Shown here: positions 33,062 through 41,107 of the stretch, piece after piece
Numbering within the stretch: position 1 is the first letter of the stretch
Layout of the letters: every line of letters begins with the position of its first letter
Source of the DNA: Haloimpatiens lingqiaonensis
Lineage (GTDB): Bacteria > Bacillota > Clostridia > Clostridiales > Clostridiaceae
Reading direction: 5' to 3' (one strand)
Length of the DNA: 64,000 bases
Assembly: GCF_044502415.1 (NCBI RefSeq)
Contig: NZ_CP172402.1
Made by a program: the position numbers and the translations under genes
The notes under the pieces: model-generated
The model's input: only the letters and a program-made list of their open reading frames with translations
Told to the model about the DNA's origin: nothing
Databases searched by the model: none

Positions 33062-35149
33062 ATGAACGAAATTAATATAAAGTGTAGTTTAGAAAGTCCT
33101 CAGGATAGACAAAAGGAAATAATTTTTACAGTAGAAGGTGCAGAGGAAGAAAATTTACTTTACAAATTTCTTATAGGCAAAGATGGTGCATGGAAAACTT
33201 TAAGAGATTTTAAAAGTGAAAATAAGCTTTTATGGTACCCAGAAGAGGATGGTAAATATATAATAATGGTTCAAGTAAAAAAACAGGATAGCAAAAGTGG
33301 TTTTGACTATATAAGCAAGATAGAATATATTATAGGTGAAGATAGGGAAAGACTTATAAGTGGATTATATATAGATAAGGAAGAAGTGAATTTAGGAGAT
33401 AAAATAACTGTTACTGTTGAAGGAACTAAAATTCCTTTAATGTATAGATATTGGGTAAGGGAAGAAGATAAATGGGAGCTTATAAAGGAGTACTCTCCAG
33501 AAAATACACTAAATTGGACTGTGGTAGCACCAGGTATACAACAGATATTAGTGGAGTGCAAAAATTTAGATTCAGATAATAGTTGTGATGATTTTCAAAC
33601 AGTATCTTTTAATGTAAGGGATATAAGAAAACTTGAAATAACTGATTTTAAGTGTTTAACTAAAAATTTATTAAAAGGAAGAGAAATACTATTTCAAGTA
33701 AATGCATCTTATGAGGATAGCAGAATGATTCTTTATAAATTCATAAAGATAGATTCTAATGGGGATGCTCACTGCATTCAAGATTATTCTACCAAGAGAA
33801 ATGTAGTTTACACTGAAGGAGAGGGCGGAGAATTTAAGCTTTTATGTCTTGCTAAGGATATGTATTCTACAAAGGAATTTGACGATAGGGCTGTTATATT
33901 TTACAAGGTTAAGCAATATGAAAAAATTAAACTGCAAGCTTTTACAACGGATTTAAGTTCTCCTCAAATATGCGGCACGGATATAGAATTAAAGGCTATA
34001 GCAAAAGGTGGAGAAAACTTATTATACAGGTTTAATATAGAGGGAGCGGAAAATAAAGATTCAGGATATATTGAAAGCAATAAATATATATGGAAGCCGG
34101 AAGAAAATGGGGAATATACCATTACACTGTATGTAAAGGATAAATCCTTTGAAGGTGAATATGAAGCTAAGGGAACTTTAGAGTTTAATATAGATGAAAT
34201 AAATGCAGAGGATGTTAAAATAGAAGAGGTAATTTACGAAAAAAGAACCGCCTATGTAAAGGATCAAGCTATTAATGTACAAGTAGAGGCTTCAGGTGGA
34301 ATAGAGCTTAAATATAGTTTTGTAGTCAGGAAAAATGGCAGTGAAGTTGAAAAAATAGGCTATGGTAATTGTAATTGGGTTAATTTTACCCCAGAAGAAT
34401 GTGGAAATTATGAATTGGAATTATTGGTAAAGGATAAATATTCCAAAAGACAGTACGACACCCATGAAATTATTCATATGGAGGTTAGAAACTACTTGCC
34501 AGCTAACATAGACTATGTGCTTAAAACTCCTAAAGAATTTTATATGGTTGGAGATGAAATACCTTTTCAAGTAATATCTCAAGAAACGAAAGATACTTTA
34601 GTTAAGTATAAATTAAAAATAAATGGTCATCTTGTAGAAGAAACAGATTTTATATATAGTAAAATATACAAAATACTGCCAAGATGTAGTGGTTTATATC
34701 AAATAGACATATATGCTAGGAATATTAAAAGCACTGAAGAGTACGACTGTAAAAAATCTGTTAGAGTGTATGTAAATGATTGTTTACCTGTAACCAATAC
34801 AAAGCTAAAAAGTAATAAGTTATGTTTTAAAGTAAATGAATGTGCAACTTTTTCTGTTACTAGTGAAGGCGGAAAAGATGTTGTTTATGAATTCTATTTG
34901 ATGGAAAAAGGTGAATGGAAGAGAGTTCAGCACTATAATAAAAAAGAATACTATAGCTTTATTCCTTTCTCCAGTGGAATATACAAAATACTAGTATTGG
35001 CAAAGAGCAGATATAAAAATAAGGCCTATGAGGATTATGACATTTTTAAATTTTTAGTTGAAGAGTGTAAAGAGAAAAAATGCATAAATGTAGAATGTAA
35101 AAATGTAGAGGATATGAATGAAGAAGAGGGTTCACTTAATTTCCTATAA
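33062..35149 (+). CDS. Multi-repeat beta-sandwich protein (triple-tyrosine/Y_Y_Y-type domains)
   Basis: 695 residues from the ATG at 33062 (GGGGG upstream). No signal peptide or TM segment. It consists of about seven degenerate repeats of 90-100 residues, each with a hydrophobic start, a central KY/YKF strand, an aromatic W/Y at the strand before the turn, and a closing YxIxVxVKD strand: ENLLYKFLIGKDGAWKTL, IPLMYRYWVREEDKWELI, MILYKFIKIDSNGDA, LLYRFNIEGAENKD, ELKYSFVVRKNGSEVE and VVYEFYLMEKGEWKRV are successive equivalents. This matches clostridial triple-tyrosine-motif proteins. A Cys-rich tail (EECKEKKCINVECKN) precedes the stop. A lytic transglycosylase gene follows 47 nt later, so a cell-envelope role is possible although no export signal is visible. 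Confidence 0.75.
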   Translation: MNEINIKCSLESPQDRQKEIIFTVEGAEEENLLYKFLIGKDGAWKTLRDFKSENKLLWYPEEDGKYIIMVQVKKQDSKSGFDYISKIEYIIGEDRERLISGLYIDKEEVNLGDKITVTVEGTKIPLMYRYWVREEDKWELIKEYSPENTLNWTVVAPGIQQILVECKNLDSDNSCDDFQTVSFNVRDIRKLEITDFKCLTKNLLKGREILFQVNASYEDSRMILYKFIKIDSNGDAHCIQDYSTKRNVVYTEGEGGEFKLLCLAKDMYSTKEFDDRAVIFYKVKQYEKIKLQAFTTDLSSPQICGTDIELKAIAKGGENLLYRFNIEGAENKDSGYIESNKYIWKPEENGEYTITLYVKDKSFEGEYEAKGTLEFNIDEINAEDVKIEEVIYEKRTAYVKDQAINVQVEASGGIELKYSFVVRKNGSEVEKIGYGNCNWVNFTPEECGNYELELLVKDKYSKRQYDTHEIIHMEVRNYLPANIDYVLKTPKEFYMVGDEIPFQVISQETKDTLVKYKLKINGHLVEETDFIYSKIYKILPRCSGLYQIDIYARNIKSTEEYDCKKSVRVYVNDCLPVTNTKLKSNKLCFKVNECATFSVTSEGGKDVVYEFYLMEKGEWKRVQHYNKKEYYSFIPFSSGIYKILVLAKSRYKNKAYEDYDIFKFLVEECKEKKCINVECKNVEDMNEEEGSLNFL

Positions 35150-35195
35150 AGGTATATATAGTTTTATACGATATAAGTTACAAGAGGTGGATTTA

Positions 35196-35885
35196 ATGAG
35201 AGTTGAAGATACACAAAACTTATTATTTGTAAAAATGTTCATGGATGGTTTAGGCAGCAAGGTTGGACAGAATTCCCCTGCATTTTCAGTTATGTTGGAA
35301 AGCATTACTGAGGCCTTAACTAAAAAAGAAAGTTTTATTTCTCAGGAGAGCAGTGGGGAAATTAAAAATCTTTATAGTTCAGAAGGAAATAGTATATTAA
35401 GTAAAGATATACAAAATATATGTAGCAATATAAATAGGGAAATAAGCAATGAGATAAGTAGCGGAATAAGTAAGGAAGAAATACCTTCTAAAATTGAAAG
35501 TGCTATAAAAAAGGCTGCTGCTAAATATGGAGTTGAAGAAAGCTTAATAAGAGCAGTTATAAAACAAGAATCCTCATTTAACCCTTTGTCTAAATCCTCT
35601 GCAGGTGCTATGGGACTTATGCAGCTTATGCCAGGCACTGCGGCATCTTTAGGTGTTACAAATGCTTATGATATAGATCAAAATGTAGATGGAGGCACAA
35701 AATATTTAAAAGGACTGTTGGAGTCCTTTGGAAATTGCAAGGAAATGGCTTTAGCTGCATATAATGCAGGACCTAATGGAGTTAGGCGAAGAGGAGTTAC
35801 ATCTCCAGGAGAAATACATAAATTGCCTAGTGAAACTAGAAATTATGTTACAAAGGTCATGAAATACTACAGAGGAAATCTTTAG
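35196..35885 (+). CDS. Lytic transglycosylase (SLT domain)
   Basis: 229 residues from the ATG at 35196 (GAGGTGG upstream); an in-frame upstream start overlaps the previous gene without a ribosome site. The C-terminal half is an SLT/goose-lysozyme-like domain: KYGVEESLIRAVIKQESSFN holds the catalytic glutamate, then SAGAMGLMQLMPGTAASLG, then ALAAYNAGPNGVRR and ETRNYVTKVMKYY. It cleaves peptidoglycan glycan strands to 1,6-anhydro ends. The N-terminal 100 residues are helical and lack a Sec signal, as in B. subtilis YjbJ-type proteins. Likely operon with the preceding repeat protein. Confidence 0.9.
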   Translation: MRVEDTQNLLFVKMFMDGLGSKVGQNSPAFSVMLESITEALTKKESFISQESSGEIKNLYSSEGNSILSKDIQNICSNINREISNEISSGISKEEIPSKIESAIKKAAAKYGVEESLIRAVIKQESSFNPLSKSSAGAMGLMQLMPGTAASLGVTNAYDIDQNVDGGTKYLKGLLESFGNCKEMALAAYNAGPNGVRRRGVTSPGEIHKLPSETRNYVTKVMKYYRGNL

Positions 35886-36017
35886 AACACTATTGCTATA
35901 GGGTTGAATTATAAAGGAATTAATGCTAAAATTTCTTAATATGAATATAGGTTAAAATAGAAGCCATAATACAATTATGACTTTTATTTTTTTCTAAAAA
36001 GTAAAGGAGAGATGAAT

Positions 36018-36746
36018 TTGGAAAGATTAGATAAGATCCTATCTAACTTAGGATATGGAACTAGAAAAGAAATAAAATCTCTTATAAAAAATGGTTTTGT
36101 TGTAATAGATGGAATTGCTGCAAAGGATAATGCTATGAAAATAGACCCTGAAAAAAGTAAGATTTCTGTCAATGGTGAAGAGATACTTTATAGAAAATAC
36201 ATATACCTTATGATGAATAAACCAGATGGGGTGGTGTCTGCAACCTTCGATAAATATGATGAAACTGTTATAGATTTACTTCATCCAGAATATCAAATTT
36301 TTAATCCTTTTCCTGTAGGAAGATTGGATAAGGACACGGTGGGACTACTTATTTTAACTAACGATGGTGAATTAAATCATAAGCTTATATCTCCAAAATA
36401 CCATGTGGACAAAAAATATTATGCAGAGATAAATAAGCCTTTAGATGAAAAGGATGTGGAGGCTTTTAAAAAGGGTATAGTAATAGATGATGGATACAAG
36501 TGCATGCCAGCTAAACTGGAAATAATAAATTCCAGTGAGGATGGTGCGGAATGTCATGTAACCATACAAGAGGGAAAATTTCATCAAGTAAAAAGAATGT
36601 TTGAAGCTAGAGATAAAAAAGTTGTATTTTTAAAGAGAATTTCCTTTGGAAGTTTAACTTTAGATAAAAATTTGTCAGAAGGTGACTACAGGGAATTGTC
36701 AGAAGAAGAGATAGAGTTATTAAAAAGTTGTAAAAACATTATATAG
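36018..36746 (+). CDS. RsuA/RluB-family pseudouridine synthase
   Basis: About 242 residues from the TTG at 36018 (MERLDKILSNLGYGTRKE); AAGGAG is eight bases before it but only two before the ATG at 36012. An N-terminal S4 RNA-binding domain (residues 1-60) is followed by the synthase domain. The catalytic motif GRLDKDTVGLLILTNDG contains the nucleophilic Asp, MNKPDGVVSA precedes it, and the C-terminal EGKFHQVKRMFEA is the conserved RNA-contact segment. Probably modifies a 16S or 23S rRNA uridine; the exact site cannot be told by eye. Confidence 0.92.
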   Translation: MERLDKILSNLGYGTRKEIKSLIKNGFVVIDGIAAKDNAMKIDPEKSKISVNGEEILYRKYIYLMMNKPDGVVSATFDKYDETVIDLLHPEYQIFNPFPVGRLDKDTVGLLILTNDGELNHKLISPKYHVDKKYYAEINKPLDEKDVEAFKKGIVIDDGYKCMPAKLEIINSSEDGAECHVTIQEGKFHQVKRMFEARDKKVVFLKRISFGSLTLDKNLSEGDYRELSEEEIELLKSCKNII

Positions 36747-36896
36747 ATTGTGTAAAAAAATGAAGGATTTAATTTAATTTTAAAATTGTTTACAATTAAA
36801 TCTGCAAACACTATTGATTTTTTGTTTTTATTTTAATATAATAATATTGCAAGGATAAATGAAAAGATAAATAGCCCCCTTTTTATTTATCATCAA

Positions 36897-36925
36897 AACA
36901 GCCCGGCCCCAAGGGCTGTTTTTGT
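36897..36925 (+). terminator. Terminator downstream of the pseudouridine synthase
   Basis: AAACAGCCC with GGGCTGTTTTT around GGCCCCAA. It is 150 nt after the stop; the gap otherwise holds only AT-rich sequence. Confidence 0.85.
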
Positions 36926-37012
36926 TTTGCAATACAACCTTTAAATGTGCAAATTTTGTGAAACATATATATAAATATAGTAATTAATTTATAAAAATAT
37001 ATAAAATGACAA

Positions 37013-37050
37013 AAAATTCAAATTCTCTAAGAGGATTTGAATTTTTTATT
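37013..37050 (+). terminator. Second terminator before yerC
   Basis: AAAAATTCAAATTCTCT pairs with AGGATTTGAATTTTT around AAG, with T-run on both strands. Confidence 0.75.
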
Positions 37051-37122
37051 AATTTAATAGATTAAAGTTGTGCAAAATGGTAAAATATATATATGAATTA
37101 TTACAGGGAGTGAGTAAGCAAT

Positions 37123-37428
37123 ATGAATGGGGAATATATATCTAAATTACAAAATGAAGAAATGGATTTTTTATTCGACGCTATATTAGAGCTGAAAAAC
37201 AGAGAAGAGTGCTATAGGTTTTTTGAAGATGTATGTACAATTAATGAAATAAAAGCCCTAGCACAAAGAATGCAGGTAGCAAAAATGTTAATGGAGAGAA
37301 GGACCTATTTAGATATTGCAGCAACTACAGGGGCAAGTACTGCTACTATAAGCAGGGTAAATAGATCTTTGAACTATGGAAGTAATGGTTACAAATTAGC
37401 CTTTGATAAGCTTAATTGGAAACCTTAA
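37123..37428 (+). CDS. yerC: YerC/YecD family TrpR-related DNA-binding protein
   Basis: 101 residues. A TrpR-like helical protein: EECYRFFEDVCTINEIKALAQRMQ followed by the helix-turn-helix TYLDIAATTGASTATISRVNRSLNYG. In Bacillus this gene also lies next to pcrA-ligA, so context supports the call. The regulon in clostridia is not known. The ATG follows GGGAGTGAG. A terminator at 37455 separates it from pcrA. Confidence 0.93.
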   Translation: MNGEYISKLQNEEMDFLFDAILELKNREECYRFFEDVCTINEIKALAQRMQVAKMLMERRTYLDIAATTGASTATISRVNRSLNYGSNGYKLAFDKLNWKP

Positions 37429-37454
37429 AATTAAAAAGATCTAAATAGGAATAC

Positions 37455-37507
37455 CTGTATGTTAGGCACGAGGATATCCAAGATTTTTTAGGATTAAATC
37501 GTGCCTT
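37455..37507 (+). terminator. Terminator after yerC
   Basis: AGGCACGA with TCGTGCCT, a long interior loop, then TTTATT. Modest strength. From here to 37751 the sequence is leader for pcrA, with nothing else seen. Confidence 0.6.
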
Positions 37508-37751
37508 TATTAGTTATTAACTGGACTTTCGCAGCTATAAAATGAAAATATAAAATTTGCAGTTAAGTAATAGTTCTTACCTACTTTACAAATTCTTATT
37601 TTACATTATAAATTTTAAATTAATAATGTTTGATATAATATAAATATGTCTATTATAATAATATAAACAAAGTTCTTAGTTTTAGATGGAGTATTACTGT
37701 AAGTAGCCATGGAATAAACAAAGTTCTTTTAATTAGGAGGCTTGGTAACAG

Positions 37752-40700
37752 ATGGATTTAAAAAAACTTTTAAATAGAGAACAGTATGAAGCAGCTAGTA
37801 CTATAGAGGGTCCTCTTTTAATACTTGCAGGGGCTGGTTCTGGAAAAACTAGAGTATTAACTTATAGAATAGCTCATATGATTGAGGATTTAGGCATATA
37901 TCCTTCTAGCATATTAGCCATAACCTTTACCAACAAAGCTGCAGGAGAAATGAAAGAAAGAATAAAGGCTTTAGTAGGAGATGTGGTTGATAGTATGTGG
38001 GTTTCCACATTTCACTCTAGTTGCGTTAGAATTTTGAGAAGAGAGATAGATAAAATAGGCTATAATAAAAATTTCGCCATATATGATACATCAGATCAAA
38101 AGGTACTTATGAAAGAATGCATGAAGGAATTGAATATAAATGATAAGGATATAACGGATAGAGAAATTTTGGGCAAAATATCTGATCAAAAGAATAATTT
38201 AATTTCCGCTGAACAGTTTAAAATGGAAAATGAAAGAAACTATAAATTAAATAAAATAGCAGATGTATATCTTTTATATCAAAAGAAGTTAAAAAGCAAC
38301 AATGCCTTAGATTTTGATGATTTGATTTTTAAAACTGTAGAATTGCTAAAAAAACATAAGGATGTTTTGGAATTTTACCAAAGAAAATTTAAATATATAA
38401 TGGTAGATGAATATCAAGACACCAACAGAGCACAATACGAATTGGTGAAATTACTAGCAGCAGGCCATAGAAATATATGTGTGGTGGGGGATGATGACCA
38501 GTGTTTACCAAAGGGCAGTATGGTATCCACTCCTAGGGGAAAAGTGGCTATAGAAAATTTAAAAGAAGGCAGTGAAGTATTATGTGCAGCTGGTAATGGA
38601 CAGATTCATAAAGGACAAATAGAAAAAATAATGAAGAAGGAATATAATGATATTTTAGTAAAAGTTACAACTAAAAGTGGCAGAGAAATTAAAGCAACTC
38701 CAAATCATATAACCTTTTTCAAATTAGACCCTGAAGAGGGAATTTATTATGTTTATTTAATGTATAAAAAGGCATATGGATATAGAATAGGTATAACAAA
38801 AGCTTCAAGAAGCAGAAAAGAAGGATACAAATCCACTGGATTAGCCCTTAGGTTAAATGGTGAACAAGGGGATAAAATGTGGATTATAAAGGTATGTAAA
38901 GATAAAAAAGAAGCAAGTTATTATGAACAATATTATTCCACAAAATATTCTATACCAACGGTGGTTTTTAACGTTAGAGGACGAAGAATTTCAATGACTC
39001 AAGAGCAAATTGATAGAATTTATAAGGAGATAAATACCTATGAAGGAGCAGCAAATTTAATGAGGGATAGCTTTTTATATGAAGAATATCCTCATCATTT
39101 TGCCTCTGCTGTAATAAGAGGAAACACTGTTAGAAAGATAGTTAACTTAAATTATTTTTCCGGTAAAAAATCCGAAGAAAAGGGATACCACTCACACAGA
39201 ATAGCACTTATAACATCTGGAGATGAAGAGAGAGAAAAGGCAGTTAAGGCAGGATTTAATGCTAGAAAAGGAAGCAGAAATACTTGGAGAATAGAGACAG
39301 AAAGAAGAATATACGATGAAGCTGAGAAATATGCAAAGAGTATAGCGTGTATAGATGAGCATATGGAAATTGTAAGAAAAGCAAGGCTTACAGAAGAAGG
39401 AAGTTATTTGTTTGTTCCTTTTGGAAGTTTAAAAGAAGGAATGAAAATAGTAATAAGGAAAGAAGATAAATTAATTGAGGATACTGTAGAAAAGGTTGAA
39501 TTTGAAGAATTTAAGGGATATGTATATGATTTAAGTATTCCGGAATTTAGACAGTATATATGTAATGATATAGTGGTGCACAATTGTATTTACCAGTGGA
39601 GGGGAGCAGATATAAGGAATATATTAGACTTTGAAAAAGACTATGCTGAGGCTAAAGTGGTAAAACTTGAGCAAAATTATAGATCAAAAGCTAATATATT
39701 AAATGCTGCTAATGAAGTCATAAGAAATAATGCCCAAAGAAAGAACAAAGTACTTAGAACAGAAATGGAAGATGGGGATAAAATAAATATATATAGAGCA
39801 TATTCTGACATAGATGAAGGTATGTTTGTGTGCAAAACCATAAAGAATTTAATGAAAGAAAAAAATAAGAATTTCAAGGATTTTGCCATATTATACAGAA
39901 CCAATGCTCAATCCCGTATCTTTGAGGATGTATTTATAAAAAATGCAATACCATATAGAATAATAGGCGGATTGAAGTTCTATGATAGAAAAGAAATAAA
40001 AGACATATTGGCTTACTTAAAACTTATAAACAACCCTGTGGATGATATAAGCTTAAAGAGAATAATAAATGTACCTAAAAGAGCTATTGGAGATACCACA
40101 GTAGAAAAGATACAGCATTTTGCTAATACCATAGAAGATTGCCTTTATAGTGTAATATTAGATGTAGAAAATGTACCAGGATTAAGCGCAAGAAACATCA
40201 CATCTATAAATAAATTTACAAGCCTTATAAATAGCTTTATAGCTAATAAGGATGAAATGATGGTTTCAGAGCTTATAGAGGAAATAATAGATAAAACAGG
40301 GTATTTAGATTCTCTTCTAAAAACCAATACTATAGAAGACAAGGCTAGAATAGAAAACTTAAAGGAATTGGTTTCTGCTGCGGTGGAGTTTGAAAATTCT
40401 TCAGAAGATAAAAGTTTATTTGCATTCTTAGAACAAGTAACTTTAGTTTCAGACATTGATAATTTTAATGAGGAAGCAGATTCAGTGGTACTTATGACAG
40501 TACACAGTGCTAAGGGACTTGAATTCCCAGTGGTATTTATGGTGGGCATGGAAAATGGAATGTTCCCAGGTATGGCCTCATTAAATGATTTCAATGAAAT
40601 GGAGGAGTCTAGAAGACTTTGCTATGTTGGAATAACAAGGGCAAAGGAACAACTTTACATGACCTCTGCAGAAAGCAGAAGGGTATTTGGAAGAACTGTA

Positions 40701-41087
40701 TGTTACGAAGAATCTGACTTTATAGCAGAGATACCTTTAAGGCTTAGAGAGAGAGTAAATCTTCAAAATAGCAATCCTAGAGTTATGGCAAGAAGAAGCG
40801 TAGATGATTGCATTAGAAATAATCCTCATAGTCTTAGAAATTCTTTTAATCCATTTTCTAACAACTCATTTAAAGAAGAAAGCAATGGATATAATAATAG
40901 TAATGCAGGTAAAGAAGCTAGTGAAAGTGAAATAGTAGAAGGAAGAAAAGTTAGACACTCTACTTTTGGAGTAGGCACAGTAGTAAGTAAAAAAGTTACT
41001 GATAGCGGAATTAAAATCACTGTGGTATTTGATAACTATGGTATAAAAAATTTAATGTACAATAAATCCATACTAGAAGTACTGTAA
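37752..41087 (+). CDS. pcrA: ATP-dependent DNA helicase PcrA (UvrD/Rep family) interrupted by an intein
   Basis: 1111 codons, of which residues 251-611 are an intein; the mature helicase is 750 residues, the usual length. Superfamily 1A motifs: Walker A GAGSGKTR (27-34), TFTNKAAGEMKER (motif Ia), DFDDLI, Walker B VDEYQDTN, then motif III VVGDDDQ-C-IYQWRGAD, split at the cysteine by the intein. It continues with LEQNYRS (IV), VVLMTVHSAKGLEFPVVF (V) and EESRRLCYVGITRAKEQL (VI). The C-terminal tail (VRHSTFGVGTVVSKK) is the PcrA Tudor-like domain. It unwinds DNA in repair and plasmid replication. A ligA gene starts 20 nt downstream. Activity depends on protein splicing, because the intein sits in the ATP-sensing motif. 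Confidence 0.95.
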   Translation: MDLKKLLNREQYEAASTIEGPLLILAGAGSGKTRVLTYRIAHMIEDLGIYPSSILAITFTNKAAGEMKERIKALVGDVVDSMWVSTFHSSCVRILRREIDKIGYNKNFAIYDTSDQKVLMKECMKELNINDKDITDREILGKISDQKNNLISAEQFKMENERNYKLNKIADVYLLYQKKLKSNNALDFDDLIFKTVELLKKHKDVLEFYQRKFKYIMVDEYQDTNRAQYELVKLLAAGHRNICVVGDDDQCLPKGSMVSTPRGKVAIENLKEGSEVLCAAGNGQIHKGQIEKIMKKEYNDILVKVTTKSGREIKATPNHITFFKLDPEEGIYYVYLMYKKAYGYRIGITKASRSRKEGYKSTGLALRLNGEQGDKMWIIKVCKDKKEASYYEQYYSTKYSIPTVVFNVRGRRISMTQEQIDRIYKEINTYEGAANLMRDSFLYEEYPHHFASAVIRGNTVRKIVNLNYFSGKKSEEKGYHSHRIALITSGDEEREKAVKAGFNARKGSRNTWRIETERRIYDEAEKYAKSIACIDEHMEIVRKARLTEEGSYLFVPFGSLKEGMKIVIRKEDKLIEDTVEKVEFEEFKGYVYDLSIPEFRQYICNDIVVHNCIYQWRGADIRNILDFEKDYAEAKVVKLEQNYRSKANILNAANEVIRNNAQRKNKVLRTEMEDGDKINIYRAYSDIDEGMFVCKTIKNLMKEKNKNFKDFAILYRTNAQSRIFEDVFIKNAIPYRIIGGLKFYDRKEIKDILAYLKLINNPVDDISLKRIINVPKRAIGDTTVEKIQHFANTIEDCLYSVILDVENVPGLSARNITSINKFTSLINSFIANKDEMMVSELIEEIIDKTGYLDSLLKTNTIEDKARIENLKELVSAAVEFENSSEDKSLFAFLEQVTLVSDIDNFNEEADSVVLMTVHSAKGLEFPVVFMVGMENGMFPGMASLNDFNEMEESRRLCYVGITRAKEQLYMTSAESRRVFGRTVCYEESDFIAEIPLRLRERVNLQNSNPRVMARRSVDDCIRNNPHSLRNSFNPFSNNSFKEESNGYNNSNAGKEASESEIVEGRKVRHSTFGVGTVVSKKVTDSGIKITVVFDNYGIKNLMYNKSILEVL
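38502..39584 (+). mobile_element. Intein of PcrA with a GIY-YIG-like endonuclease insert
   Basis: 361 residues. Splicing residues are complete: C1 (residue 251, CLPKGSMVSTPRG), the block B Thr and His (T316, H319 in ATPNHITF), a block F-like YVYDLSIPEFRQYI, and the ending IVVHN followed by Cys+1 at codon 39585. Removing it gives VVGDDDQCIYQWRGAD, the normal helicase motif III. Between the splicing halves lies an insert with GIYYVYLMYKKAYGYRIGIT (330-349) and a downstream SYYEQYYSTKYSIP (glutamate E392), the layout of GIY-YIG nucleases, in the variant with RIG as in MUG113/T5orf172-type domains. No LAGLIDADG or HNH motif is seen. The segment after it (SMTQEQIDRIYKEINTYEGA onward) is likely DNA-binding. 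Splicing is near-certain; the nuclease class is a motif-level inference. Confidence 0.9.
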
Positions 41088-41107
41088 GTGGTGTGAGGTG
41101 AGAGTTT

